Source: Chlamydiales bacterium (GTDB taxonomy: Bacteria; Chlamydiota; Chlamydiia; Chlamydiales; JACRBE01). Taken from it: a DNA stretch of 64,000 nt. The position numbers and the translations under genes are program-made. The number at the start of each line of letters is the position of its first letter. The first letter of the stretch is position 1. The DNA is taken from the NCBI GenBank assembly GCA_016213235.1, contig JACRBE010000043.1:19327-83326 (forward strand), given 5' to 3'. Below are positions 8,311 to 17,933 of the stretch, one piece after another. The notes under the pieces were generated by a model that had not been told where the DNA came from, made no database searches, and saw only the letters and a program-made list of their open reading frames with translations.

Positions 8311-10206
8311 ATGAGTTTGGCTCGAAAGAAAAAAGAAGTAGTCGTCGTTGGGGGGGGGTTAGCGGGCCTTGCTTGCGCGATGAAATTAGCAGAAAATGGC
8401 TGCCATGTGAAATTAATATCTGTTACGAAGGTAAAGAGATCTCACTCGGTTTGTGCACAAGGGGGAATTAATGCAGCGGTGAATTTACGAGGAGAAGGAG
8501 ATTCTCCTTATATTCATGCGTATGAAACAATTAAAGGGGGGGATTTTTTAGCAAATCAGCCGCCTGTTCTTGAGATGTGTCTAACTGCACCTGCTATTAT
8601 TGAAATGCTGGATCGCTTTGGCTGTACTTTTAATCGCTCTCCTGAAGGAAATCTTGATTTTAGAAGATTTGGTGGCACTTTTTATAACCGTACTGCTTTT
8701 TGTGGGAGTTCTACAGGGCAACAAATTCTTTATTCACTTGATGAACAAGTGAGAAGATTTGAAGCAGCGGGTATGGTAGAGAAGTATGAACATCATGAGT
8801 TTATGCGCCTTATCTTAGATCAACGTGGTTGTGCAAGAGGCATTGTAATGATGGACCTGTTTTCCATGAAATTAGAAGTAGTAAAAGCAAATGCCGTGGT
8901 GGTGGCTAGTGGCGGGCTAGGATATATTTTTAAAAAAACAACAAACTCTACCTTTTGTACGGGAGCTGCCAATGGCAGGTTATTTATGCAAGGCATGAAA
9001 TATGCTAATGGGGAGTTTATTCAGATTCATCCAACATCTATACCGGGCCATGATAAATTGCGTTTAATGACAGAAACGTTGCGTGGGGGTGGTGGAAGAG
9101 TGTGGGTATGGGGAGATTCTTCTAAAACAGTAAAAAACCCGGAAGGACAAGATATTGTTTGTGGTAAAACGGGAGAACCTTGGTATTTTCTTGAAGAATT
9201 TTATCCAGACATTGGTAATTTAGTTCCTCGAGATATTGCATCAAGGGAAATTGTACAAATAGTAAAAGCAGGTCTTGGTGTGGAAGGAAGAGATCAAGTT
9301 TATCTTGATGTAACTCATTTTAATCAGGAACTGCAGAAAAAATATGTTTCTGTATTTGATATTTATCGTAAATTTACCGGAGATGACCCAAGAGAAAAAC
9401 CAATGAAGATCTTTCCTGGAGTTCATTATTCCATGGGAGGAGGATGGGTAGACTTTCCTGCTGCGGATGATGTGGATCGATGGACAAGATATAGACATAT
9501 GACCAATCTGAAAGGATGTTTTAATGTTGGAGAATCAGATTATCAATATCATGGAGCTAATCGACTGGGTGGCAATTCATTGATGTCTTGTATTTTTGGA
9601 GGGCTCATTACAGGGATTGAGGTCCCAAGATATATTGACAATCTTGATCAAACTTATGATGAACTCACGCCTCATTGTTTTGAGGAAGCGCTTGCCAAGG
9701 AACAAGCATTTAAACATGATTTATTATCTCGTAGAGGCAATGAAAACATTCATGATTTGCATGATGAACTAGCAGATTTAATGGTAAAAAATGTAACTGT
9801 TGTGCGTCATAATGAAGATTTGAAATATGCGATGGAAAGAATTAAAGAGATAAGAGAGAGATATCAACATATTGCTCTTGATGATACAGGTCAGATGCTC
9901 AACCAAACATATACGCTTGCTAATCAATTTAAAGCGATGTTAGAGCTTTGTCTTGTCATTACTAAAGGGGCATTGTTAAGGGATGAATTTAGAGGGGCGC
10001 ATTTTAAACCGGAGCATCCAGAAAGAGATGATGCTAACTGGCTTAAAACAACCATTGCCACTTATGATGAAGCGGGGGGTGAGCCAAAAATATCTTATGA
10101 ACCTGTTGACATTAGGCATGTAGACCCGGTAAAAAGAAAATATGTGAAAACACATGATATTCCGGAAATAAAGAACATACCAAGTAATATGTTATTGCCC
10201 ATTTAA
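8311..10206 (+). CDS. sdhA: Succinate dehydrogenase flavoprotein subunit
   Basis: 631 residues. The Rossmann FAD-binding start V-V-G-G-G-L-A-G-L-A (about 12-21), the flavinylation region R-S-H-S-V-C-A-Q-G-G-I-N-A-A (about 43-56), the active-site segment around H-P-T-S-I-P-G and R-G-G-G-G-R, and H-G-A-N-R-L-G-G-N-S-L (about 415) are all present. It oxidises succinate to fumarate in the TCA cycle and passes electrons to SdhB. Middle gene of sdhCAB, 15 bases after sdhC and 9 before sdhB. Length and motifs fit the Bacillus-type enzyme. Confidence 0.96.
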   Translation: MSLARKKKEVVVVGGGLAGLACAMKLAENGCHVKLISVTKVKRSHSVCAQGGINAAVNLRGEGDSPYIHAYETIKGGDFLANQPPVLEMCLTAPAIIEMLDRFGCTFNRSPEGNLDFRRFGGTFYNRTAFCGSSTGQQILYSLDEQVRRFEAAGMVEKYEHHEFMRLILDQRGCARGIVMMDLFSMKLEVVKANAVVVASGGLGYIFKKTTNSTFCTGAANGRLFMQGMKYANGEFIQIHPTSIPGHDKLRLMTETLRGGGGRVWVWGDSSKTVKNPEGQDIVCGKTGEPWYFLEEFYPDIGNLVPRDIASREIVQIVKAGLGVEGRDQVYLDVTHFNQELQKKYVSVFDIYRKFTGDDPREKPMKIFPGVHYSMGGGWVDFPAADDVDRWTRYRHMTNLKGCFNVGESDYQYHGANRLGGNSLMSCIFGGLITGIEVPRYIDNLDQTYDELTPHCFEEALAKEQAFKHDLLSRRGNENIHDLHDELADLMVKNVTVVRHNEDLKYAMERIKEIRERYQHIALDDTGQMLNQTYTLANQFKAMLELCLVITKGALLRDEFRGAHFKPEHPERDDANWLKTTIATYDEAGGEPKISYEPVDIRHVDPVKRKYVKTHDIPEIKNIPSNMLLPI

Positions 10207-10215
10207 AGGATCTTT

Positions 10216-10983
10216 ATGAAACAAATGTTTATACTAAAAATTTTTAGGGGCATTCCCAAACAGCAATATTGGGAAGAATTTGAATTAGAAAGAAAGCCTT
10301 TTTACAATGTAATATCTGCATTAATGGATATACAAAAGCATCCGGTGAATCGCAGAGGGCAAAAAGTAGAGCCTGTGGCATGGGAGCAAGGATGTTTGGA
10401 AGAGGTGTGTGGGTCTTGTTCTATGTTGATTAATGGCAAACCACGACAATCGTGCACAGCAATGGTTGATGATATTATTCAAAAAACAGGCTCCACAACT
10501 ATTACGCTAGCGCCATTTTCCAAATTTCCTTTGGTTCGAGATTTGCATGTAGATCGATCAACAATGTTTGATGATTTAATTAAGATAAAAGGATGGATCG
10601 ATACAGAAGGATCTCCAACCAATAGTTTTGGTCCTCGTATTTCTCAGAAAAAACAGGAAACCATGTATGTATTATCTACATGTATGACATGTGGATGCTG
10701 TTTAGAGGCGTGTCCGCAAGTTAATAATCGCTCGAAGTTTATGGGGCCGGCAGCTATTTCTCAGGTGCGCTTATTTAATTTAAATCCTACGGGAGGGATG
10801 CAACAGGAGGAAAGATTGCATCCATTAATGGGAGAAGGTGGCATTGCGGATTGTGGTAATGCGCAAAATTGTGTGCAAGTATGTCCTAAAGAGATACCTT
10901 TGACAGAGTCGATTGCTGTGATGGGGCGCGAAGCGACAAAGCAAGCGGTTAATGATTTTTTCAGTTCTCCTGAAAGAAACTAA
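10216..10983 (+). CDS. sdhB: Succinate dehydrogenase iron-sulfur subunit
   Basis: 255 residues. Cysteine sets for the three clusters are visible: C-x(4)-C-x(2)-C with a later Cys (C-L-E-E-V-C-G-S-C, about 60-80) for the 2Fe-2S cluster, C-M-T-C-G-C-C-L-E-A-C-P (about 156-168) and C-V-Q-V-C-P-K-E (about 217-224) for the 4Fe-4S and 3Fe-4S clusters. It transfers electrons from the SdhA flavin to the quinone at SdhC. AAAGGA lies just before the ATG. Last gene of sdhCAB. Confidence 0.96.
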   Translation: MKQMFILKIFRGIPKQQYWEEFELERKPFYNVISALMDIQKHPVNRRGQKVEPVAWEQGCLEEVCGSCSMLINGKPRQSCTAMVDDIIQKTGSTTITLAPFSKFPLVRDLHVDRSTMFDDLIKIKGWIDTEGSPTNSFGPRISQKKQETMYVLSTCMTCGCCLEACPQVNNRSKFMGPAAISQVRLFNLNPTGGMQQEERLHPLMGEGGIADCGNAQNCVQVCPKEIPLTESIAVMGREATKQAVNDFFSSPERN

Positions 10984-11124
10984 ATAGCAAGAGCTGCGGG
11001 TTCTCCTCAGTTTTAGTCAGAGTGTGGTGTGCAAAGTCAACATACACAACAATGCGAATATAAATTTATTGTTTACAAAAATGTATAAAACTTTGATTTT
11101 ACAGTTAAATACTCAGGAGATAAT

Positions 11125-11478
11125 ATGCGTATTCCACCTGTTGGGAATAATAATTATTCTACTTTTGGCTCTAATCCTCCGCCAACACCAGCTCAGATTG
11201 TTGACGATCTGGATGGTTTTGCAGAATTAGTATCAAGTACGACGTTTCCTGTAAGCGCTGGACAGACGCAAGCGCTTATAGATTATTCGAGGATGATCGT
11301 ATCAAGCGCACAGGAAGCAGGGCTTAATTCAACTATATGCGGTATGACGGATGTTTTGGCAGCGTCTGTTATAAGTTTAGTTTCAGCAACAACAGTCGAT
11401 GCTTTTAATTCGGAGTTAGCAGCAATAACCTGTGGAATAGTACCGGTATGCATTGAGGCGATACAACAAAGTGAGTAA
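11125..11478 (+). CDS. Small hypothetical protein, 117 residues
   Basis: Not recognised. AGGAG sits 7 bases before the ATG, which supports a real gene. The N-terminus is polar and Pro/Asn-rich (residues 1-25, including P-P-P-T-P). The rest is Ser/Ala/Val-rich with weakly hydrophobic helices (about 70-115). There is no signal peptide or clear transmembrane helix. It follows sdhB by 141 bases and converges with lplA (9-base gap). The polar Ser/Pro-rich N-terminus is compatible with a type III secreted protein, but this is a guess. Confidence 0.65.
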   Translation: MRIPPVGNNNYSTFGSNPPPTPAQIVDDLDGFAELVSSTTFPVSAGQTQALIDYSRMIVSSAQEAGLNSTICGMTDVLAASVISLVSATTVDAFNSELAAITCGIVPVCIEAIQQSE

Positions 11479-11487
11479 GTGTTTTGA

Positions 11488-12216
11488 CTATTCTAATTGA
11501 TTGCTCCCTATGTCAGCATAGTTGACTTGTATGGTAGACGTGCGATGAGGATTGTTTAGATGGATTAAAGCGCTTTCTAAATGGTAATAGTTGATATGGT
11601 ATGCACTAAATTGTTGCAATAGTTGGTGAGAACAATCAGTCATATGAGGAAAATACCCTTTCAGGGGGATTAAAAACTCCTCATGAGAACGCGATTTGCG
11701 ATAATCAGGTTGTTTTTTAGGTAGTAACAAGCTCTTCATATTTTGGGGGCAATAGTCCCATAAAAATGTGGTATGATGCAGCCATCGATCTTTTTGTATA
11801 TATTGTGCATTTCCACCACATTTTTTATTCCCGATTGCAAAGTCATTTTCCATTAAACAAAATTCTGCCGGGAATGCTTTTTTTATACTGGTTTCAATCC
11901 ACTGCATAATAGGTTTTGGATAAGGCGAGCAAGATACATCTTGTTTATTCATAATAAGCGTAAAAAAGAGGGTGTGATGATCTACCACGACGGTGCCGCC
12001 ACCGCTAAAGCGTTTGATAATAGGGAGGGATAAGGAAAGAGCCTTAGATCGATTAATCAACTCATCCACAATGCCGGAAATACCCATTACAATTGCTGGT
12101 GAGGATCCCTGATTAAGGATTAACCAATTATCCTGGCTGGTTCTTAAAAGCGCCTCTTCTAATTGTAACTGATGAAAAATAAAGTAATCATTTAATAGTA
12201 AAACATTCAGATTCAT
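11488..12216 (-). CDS. Lipoate-protein ligase A-like protein
   Basis: 242 residues of the BPL/LplA/LipB fold. The family motif R-F-S-G-G-G-T-V-V-V-D (about 68-78) forms the lipoyl-binding pocket, N-D-F-A-I-G-N-K-K (about 124-132) carries the catalytic Lys, and Q-P-D-Y-R-K-S-R-S-H (about 169-178) is typical of the subgroup. It attaches lipoate (or transfers octanoate) to E2 and GcvH proteins. lipA and lpdA in this window work in the same lipoyl pathway. It lacks the extra C-terminal domain of E. coli LplA, so a transferase-only role is possible. Confidence 0.88.
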   Translation of the reverse strand: MNLNVLLLNDYFIFHQLQLEEALLRTSQDNWLILNQGSSPAIVMGISGIVDELINRSKALSLSLPIIKRFSGGGTVVVDHHTLFFTLIMNKQDVSCSPYPKPIMQWIETSIKKAFPAEFCLMENDFAIGNKKCGGNAQYIQKDRWLHHTTFLWDYCPQNMKSLLLPKKQPDYRKSRSHEEFLIPLKGYFPHMTDCSHQLLQQFSAYHINYYHLESALIHLNNPHRTSTIQVNYADIGSNQLE

Positions 12217-12229
12217 GGGGAGAAGAATA

Positions 12230-12592
12230 TCATAGAGACGTGTTTACTGACATAATGTTTTCTACTGGAACCACTTGGTATTTGATACCTATAGGCGTAC
12301 TCATCTTAAAGATTAAAATAGTTTCTCCGGATAATATAGTGATATCAGTAATGCCTTTTAACATTGTTCCATCTTTTAATATAAAAAAAACTTGGGGATT
12401 GACTGTATTTTTCATTAAATAATCATAGGCATCTTTATAATCCTTAGCCCGATCTTTTGGAGTAAGAATCATGAGTGGGGCACCATCTGATTTTGCTCCA
12501 TGAGTAAGAGCTGCCTCACCGGGAGATGGTTGTGTCTGAGTAAATGCTATAGCATGTGCTAATACGAAAGAAACAAAAAGAATTTTTTTCAT
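12230..12592 (-). CDS. Small exported hypothetical protein
   Basis: 120 residues with a clear Sec signal peptide (M-K-K-I-L-F-V-S-F-V-L-A, cleavage near residue 17). The mature part has a short charged helix (about 45-60) and a C-terminal beta-rich stretch (about 65-118) that looks SH3-like (F-F-I-L-K-D-G-T-M-L-K-G then a pattern of alternating hydrophobics). No family recognised. It lies between the REC/GGDEF-like gene (9 bases upstream) and lplA (13 bases downstream), probably in one transcript. Periplasmic by inference. Confidence 0.7.
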   Translation of the reverse strand: MKKILFVSFVLAHAIAFTQTQPSPGEAALTHGAKSDGAPLMILTPKDRAKDYKDAYDYLMKNTVNPQVFFILKDGTMLKGITDITILSGETILIFKMSTPIGIKYQVVPVENIMSVNTSL

Positions 12593-12601
12593 AAAACAAC
12601 G

Positions 12602-13495
12602 TTATGTGTTAATAATTTTATTTCCTTCTTGTTTTGCTTGATCAAGCCGTTTTCTTGCAAGATCTATTAATCGATCTTCTTTGATATTTGCTTCATTTGC
12701 AATAAGACCGATAGAAACAGTGAGTTGTATTTTTCCTCGTGAGGCTGCATAGGTATGGTTTTGAATATCTTCTTTAATGTTTTCTGCAATAAAGGTGGCA
12801 GCTTGCTGAGATGTTTTTGTTAGTATCAGTAAAAACTTACCCTGTTCCAGTGGTTTAATAGAATCTTGATGGCGCAAACATGACTGAATCGTATGAGATA
12901 CTTGTTGTAATAGTTGCTCCATATCGAGAGTATCTATTTGCATAGAAAGATCATCAAAGTGATCAATTTCTAGCATCAAAATGCTTTCTGCATCTTTATT
13001 AAACCCATTATCTGTAGGGGTTTTGGGAGTAATGTGTTTACTTAAGCTATCGACAGTAGCTGGAGAAATACTCTTAATTTTACTAGTAAATAAACTGGTT
13101 TTTTCTTTGGTTGAGTGTTTATCTGATACTTGTTTGATTTTTTCTCTTACATCCAGTTCATCCAAAGGCAGAGTAACAAAGCCACTAGCACCGGATTGTT
13201 GCAAGGATAAGACATACGATCTCTTCAAGTGATGAGTGATAATTAATATAGGGGTATCTTGTTTTGTAAGGCGAATCTGTTGACAAATGGTATGAACAGA
13301 TTGATCAAGAGATGGTTCATCAATAAAAATGATATGAATTTGTGTGGATTCCAAGATGTCTTTTATTAATGCAAGATTGTTACATTCAACGATATGATGC
13401 TCATCTCCGAATGTTTTCTTAAAAAATAGCAGAGTCTTTGAGGTATTGGTAACCACTAAGAAGGTATCCATTTTTTTTGGAGCAGAGGATGACAT
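12602..13495 (-). CDS. Receiver domain fused to a degenerate GGDEF domain
   Basis: 297 residues. The N-terminal receiver-like domain (about 8-125) has an Asp in the phospho-acceptor strand (I-I-F-I-D-E-P, about residue 60). After a linker, residues about 160-297 align with a GGDEF fold (I-L-M-L-E-I-D-H-F-D-D-L at the start, V-S-I-G-L-I-A and A-K-Q-E-G-N-K at the end), but the signature loop reads L-E-Q-G-K-F instead of G-G-D-E-F. Cyclic-di-GMP synthesis is therefore unlikely; a signal-sensing or protein-binding role is more probable. First gene of the lplA-containing group on the minus strand. Confidence 0.75.
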   Translation of the reverse strand: MSSSAPKKMDTFLVVTNTSKTLLFFKKTFGDEHHIVECNNLALIKDILESTQIHIIFIDEPSLDQSVHTICQQIRLTKQDTPILIITHHLKRSYVLSLQQSGASGFVTLPLDELDVREKIKQVSDKHSTKEKTSLFTSKIKSISPATVDSLSKHITPKTPTDNGFNKDAESILMLEIDHFDDLSMQIDTLDMEQLLQQVSHTIQSCLRHQDSIKPLEQGKFLLILTKTSQQAATFIAENIKEDIQNHTYAASRGKIQLTVSIGLIANEANIKEDRLIDLARKRLDQAKQEGNKIINT

Positions 13496-13647
13496 ATCTT
13501 TTATTTTATGCTTTGTCTTTTAAATAAAACAAAGGGTTGTTTAAAAGAAATAAAAAAACTTATAACTAGCTTGCAAAGAAACTGGCTGGTAACGCTCTGA
13601 AAGGTTATGATGCAGAGAAAAAGATATCCGATTTTCTTCTCCAACTA

Positions 13648-16600
13648 TCAAACTTGCTTGGACACAGGTTTAATATGCCAAAATTGGATGCTCCTCCAAA
13701 TAACATAGATTGCTGGGACTACGAGTAAAGTGAGAAGGGTCAATGAAATAAGCCCTCCCCATAAAGGAGCTGCAACGCGTTTGGCAATGTCAGATCCGAC
13801 TCCTCCGCTCCATATGATTGGAAGTAATCCAAAAATATTAAGAGCAACAGCCATAATTAAAGGTCTTACCCTAGAAGCTCCGTGCTCAACTGTCATGGTC
13901 AGTAAATCTTCTTGAGAGTTTATCCGACCCTCTTCTGTCCATTTTTTAAACCCTTCATCGAGATAAACAACCATAATGGCTGTTGTTTCTGCTGCTGTAC
14001 CAAGAAGCGCAATCATACCTACCCAAACTGCAACTGAAGTATTATAACTTACAGAAAACAGGAGAAAAATAGCACCGATGGCTGCAAAAGGAACAGACAG
14101 CATGACAATTAGCGTTTGGGCAATGCCCCTGAAATTGAGATACAGAATGAGTGCAATGATGATTAGAGTCAAAGGAACAACAACGTTTATCAACGCTTGA
14201 ATCCTCTCCAGAAATTCATACTGACCTGTCCATTTGAGATAGTATCCTGTAGGGAGCATTAAGTTTTGTGCGACAGCTTTTTTTGCATCTTGCACATAAC
14301 CACCGATATCTCGCCCTTCTATATCAACATAAACCCATCCTGTCAGGGATCCCATCTCATCCTTAATCATCGGAGGTCCCATGGCTACTTCAATTTTGCC
14401 AAGTTGGCCAAGAGGAACATGTTCCACGCGCCCGGGGACCGCATCTAGTTTCATCGCAATAGGCACCAAAATCTTTTTTAATTTCTCGATATCATCGCGT
14501 AGTTCTCGAGGATAGCGCACGTTGATTTTGTATCTTTCACGACCTTCAATCGTTGTATCTACATCCAGTCCACCAATTGCTGTTTCTACAATTTCTTGAA
14601 CATCCATGACCCTTAATCCGTAACGAGCAATCGCTGCACGATCAGGAGTAAAGTCAATGAAGAACCCTCCCATTTCTCTTTCAGCATATACACTGCGGGT
14701 TCCCGGAACCATTTTAAGGATCTTTTCAAGCTCTTCTCCGAGAAAGGCGATTTCTACAAGATCTTTTCCAAAAATCTTAATCCCAATCGGAGTGCGGATT
14801 CCCGTCGTCAACATGTCAATACGGGCTTTAATAGGCATTGTAAAAGCGTTTTGCACTCCTGCAAATTGAAGGGCTTGATTCATCTTTTCGACAAGCTTAT
14901 CCTTTGTCATACCAGACCGCCACTCAGACCTGGGCTTCAAGGTGATAACCGTTTCAATCATCGAAAGGGGAGCAGGGTCAGTTGGCGTCTCCGAACGACC
15001 AGCTTTACCGAAGACAGATTGGACCTCAGGGAAGCTCCGCAGAATTTTGTCTTGTGTTTGTACCAACTGTTTGGCAGCCTCAATAGAAATCCCAGGTGTT
15101 GTAATCGGCATGAAAAGGATTGTTTCCTCATCTAAAGGGGGCATGAATTCAGAGCCCAACTTGTTATAGATGGGGATAGTAGCAAGAATGAGAAGAAGGC
15201 ATCCTCCTGCTACAAAATAGCGCCAGCGCACGCAAAACTTTAAGACGGGTTTATAGGCAGCAATACAAATCCTTGTGACAGGATTTTTCATTTCTGGTTT
15301 TATTTTGCCCCGAATGAACGTGACCATCAGTGCTGGCACTAGAGTGACTCCAAGGATCGCTCCAAAAACCACGGAAAATGTTTTTGTATAAGCCAAAGGA
15401 GAGAAAAGACGACCCTCTTGTTCTTGAAGTACAAACACAGGAAGAAAGCCAATGACAATGACAAAAAGCGAAGCAAAAATACTAGGGCCGATTTCTTTAG
15501 CAGCTTCGATTACTACATCACTACGTGGCCGTTTTTCTCCTTCTCGTTCTAATTTTTTATGGGCATTCTCCGTCATAATCACTGCAGAATCAACAATATC
15601 CCCAATAGCAATGATTATCCCTGCAAGCGACATGATATTGGCATTGATCCCCATGTAATACATCGGAATAAAAGAGATCATCACAGCAATGGGCAAGGTA
15701 ATAATAGAGACAAGAGTAGATCGGAAATGAAAGAGAAAGATCAAAATAACCAGGGAAACGATGATAATCTCCTCAACCAGGGCCTCTGATAAGGTGTCTA
15801 TGGAGTGCTTGATGAGAGTGGAGCGGTCATACGTTGTTACTACTTTTATTCCCGGAGGGAAGGAAGGCTCCATTTCTTTAATTTTCTCTTTGACTCGATC
15901 GATCACTTTTGCCGTATCTTCCCCAACGCGCATAACGACAATTCCACCGACGACTTCTCCTTCTCCATTAAGTTCCACAAAGCCGCGGCGAATATTTCCT
16001 CCGATTTGAACATGCCCTATGTCTCTGATTAAGACAGGAGTTCCTTTCTGGTCGGTACCAACGACAATCTCCTCAATCATGCCTTTATCAGTGATATAGC
16101 CACGCCCTCGAACGGCATATTCATGCTGTGTAAGTTCAATAACACGTCCTCCCACATCCCCATTAGACCTGTGGACCGCTTCTTTGATATCGGAAATCGA
16201 AAGGTTATAGGCTTGAAGTTTAGTCGGATCGATCTCTATCTGATATTCTTTTTGATAACCCCCGACACTTGCAACCTCAGCAACTCCAGGTATGGAAGTC
16301 AACCAGTAGCGCAAATACCAGTCTTGAAACGTGCGCATATCTTGAAGAGTATATTCCCCCGATTCATCAATGAGAGCATATTCAAAAATCCAGCCAACTC
16401 CTGTGGCATCTGGCCCAAGTTGGGGAGTCACTCCTTCGGGTAATTTATCTTGTAACTTGGATAAGTACTCTAAAGCACGGCTCCGCGCCCAATAAAGATC
16501 AGTGCCATCTTGAAAAATCACGGATACAAAGGACATACCAAACATGGTAAAACCACGGACTAATTTTACCTTCGGGGCACCAAGAAAAGTAGTGACAAGT

Positions 16601-16803
16601 GGATAGGTAATCTGATCTTCAACCAGGTTGGGGCTACGGCCCATCCATTCTGTAAAAATGATCACTTGGGTATCAGAAAGATCTGGTAAGGCATCAATAG
16701 GTGTTTTATTAATGGTCCAAACGGACCAGAGCAAAACAAGACCTGTCACAATAAAGACGACAAGACGGTTCTTTCCACAAATCTCAATAAGTTTGCTAAT
16801 CAT
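13648..16803 (-). CDS. CusA/CzcA-type heavy-metal RND efflux pump
   Basis: 1051 residues, the inner-membrane engine of a tripartite efflux pump. It has twelve membrane helices with two large periplasmic loops, typical HME-RND length, and the helix-4 signature G-D-I-V-D-S-A-V-I-M-T-E-N-A-H-K (about 400-415). Of the three methionines that bind Cu/Ag in E. coli CusA, counterparts of two seem present (L-S-M-I-E-T and I-D-M-L-T-T-G); the third position reads P-G-I-S. Cu(I)/Ag(I) is likely but not certain. The ATG overlaps the adaptor stop by one base (TAATG), so the two are coupled. The DNA is richer in G+C than neighbouring housekeeping genes. Confidence 0.93.
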   Translation of the reverse strand: MISKLIEICGKNRLVVFIVTGLVLLWSVWTINKTPIDALPDLSDTQVIIFTEWMGRSPNLVEDQITYPLVTTFLGAPKVKLVRGFTMFGMSFVSVIFQDGTDLYWARSRALEYLSKLQDKLPEGVTPQLGPDATGVGWIFEYALIDESGEYTLQDMRTFQDWYLRYWLTSIPGVAEVASVGGYQKEYQIEIDPTKLQAYNLSISDIKEAVHRSNGDVGGRVIELTQHEYAVRGRGYITDKGMIEEIVVGTDQKGTPVLIRDIGHVQIGGNIRRGFVELNGEGEVVGGIVVMRVGEDTAKVIDRVKEKIKEMEPSFPPGIKVVTTYDRSTLIKHSIDTLSEALVEEIIIVSLVILIFLFHFRSTLVSIITLPIAVMISFIPMYYMGINANIMSLAGIIIAIGDIVDSAVIMTENAHKKLEREGEKRPRSDVVIEAAKEIGPSIFASLFVIVIGFLPVFVLQEQEGRLFSPLAYTKTFSVVFGAILGVTLVPALMVTFIRGKIKPEMKNPVTRICIAAYKPVLKFCVRWRYFVAGGCLLLILATIPIYNKLGSEFMPPLDEETILFMPITTPGISIEAAKQLVQTQDKILRSFPEVQSVFGKAGRSETPTDPAPLSMIETVITLKPRSEWRSGMTKDKLVEKMNQALQFAGVQNAFTMPIKARIDMLTTGIRTPIGIKIFGKDLVEIAFLGEELEKILKMVPGTRSVYAEREMGGFFIDFTPDRAAIARYGLRVMDVQEIVETAIGGLDVDTTIEGRERYKINVRYPRELRDDIEKLKKILVPIAMKLDAVPGRVEHVPLGQLGKIEVAMGPPMIKDEMGSLTGWVYVDIEGRDIGGYVQDAKKAVAQNLMLPTGYYLKWTGQYEFLERIQALINVVVPLTLIIIALILYLNFRGIAQTLIVMLSVPFAAIGAIFLLFSVSYNTSVAVWVGMIALLGTAAETTAIMVVYLDEGFKKWTEEGRINSQEDLLTMTVEHGASRVRPLIMAVALNIFGLLPIIWSGGVGSDIAKRVAAPLWGGLISLTLLTLLVVPAIYVIWRSIQFWHIKPVSKQV

Positions 16804-17933
16804 TATTTCTTCTTTTTCCCCATTTCCATGCCTTGCATGCCCCCGACGACTGCTTTAAGTCGGCTCTCAGAATCGATTAAGAATTGTGCGCTGGTAGCGA
16901 CCTCTTCATTGGCTTGAAGTCCACTTATTACCTGATAATACGAACCTGCCTTGAATCCCAATTGAACTTCTCTAGGCTCAAACCGTCCTTTTCCGGTGGA
17001 AATAAAGACAATTTTTCGCTCTCCCGTATCAATGACCGCTGTTTCTGGAACTGCTAATGCTGAGCCCATCTTGATTTGAATTTCAACTGTGGCATACATA
17101 CCGGGTCTTAGCTGCTCATTTGGATTATCAAAATCAAAGCGCACTTTCATCGTGCGCGTGCTTGGCTCGACGATATAGCTAATAAAAGCCACAGAACCAA
17201 TCAGAGATTTTCCAGGGAAGGCTGTAAGAGCAAGAGTAGCTTTTTGCCCCATCGTTATCCATGAAATATCTTGTTCATAGATGTCTGCCATTACCCAGAT
17301 ATGAGACAGGTCCGCAATGGTGAAAATGTTCATTCCAGGCTCAACGTTCATACCGATAAAAGCATTTTTATGTAAGACAATGCCCTCTACAGGAGAATTA
17401 ATGGTTAAGGTTTTTGAAGGAATACGGGTTTCTGTCAGACGCTGGATTTCTTGCTCGGGGACATCCCATAATTCTAAACGTCGCTTGGCTGCTTCTAAGA
17501 GATCCTCATTGGATTGTGTCAGTTCCTTTCCAAACATTCCTTGTACCGGATGCTCTCTGCCCTTGAGAGCCAGTAAATACTCCTCTTGAGCGGTCAATAG
17601 GTCAGGGCTATAGACGGAAAATAGAGGGGAGCCATAGCTCACCGAGGTGCCTGTAAAATTGACAAAGAGTTTCTCTACCCATCCTTTAAATTTGGTTTGA
17701 ACATTGGCAATTCTTCTTTCATCAATTTCGACAAGGCCAACAGTACGAATTGTTTTAGATAAATCGCGAATTTGCAGGGTTTCTGTCGTGATCCCAAACA
17801 GTTGCAATTTTCCTGGATCGATTTGAACTTGTGCATAACCAGGCACCTGTTTTTTGCCTTGCGACATGCCCTCCATTGAAGCATCAGCTATTGGCAGTGT
17901 TAAACCTAAAAGAAAAATTGTTGCTAAAATCAT
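16803..17933 (-). CDS. Periplasmic adaptor of the metal efflux pump (CusB-like)
   Basis: 376 residues of the membrane-fusion protein family. A signal peptide (about 1-19) is followed by beta-barrel and lipoyl/biotinyl-like segments (V-E-K-L-F-V-N-F-T-G-T-S-V), a helical hairpin (about 105-155) and the I-W-V-M-A-D-I-Y-E-Q-D strand shared with CusB. The C-terminus ends in a short Met-rich, Lys-rich tail (M-Q-G-M-E-M-G-K-K-K-K) that could bind metal. It connects the RND pump to the outer-membrane channel. Four-base overlap with the channel gene and one-base overlap with the pump gene. Confidence 0.92.
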   Translation of the reverse strand: MILATIFLLGLTLPIADASMEGMSQGKKQVPGYAQVQIDPGKLQLFGITTETLQIRDLSKTIRTVGLVEIDERRIANVQTKFKGWVEKLFVNFTGTSVSYGSPLFSVYSPDLLTAQEEYLLALKGREHPVQGMFGKELTQSNEDLLEAAKRRLELWDVPEQEIQRLTETRIPSKTLTINSPVEGIVLHKNAFIGMNVEPGMNIFTIADLSHIWVMADIYEQDISWITMGQKATLALTAFPGKSLIGSVAFISYIVEPSTRTMKVRFDFDNPNEQLRPGMYATVEIQIKMGSALAVPETAVIDTGERKIVFISTGKGRFEPREVQLGFKAGSYYQVISGLQANEEVATSAQFLIDSESRLKAVVGGMQGMEMGKKKK

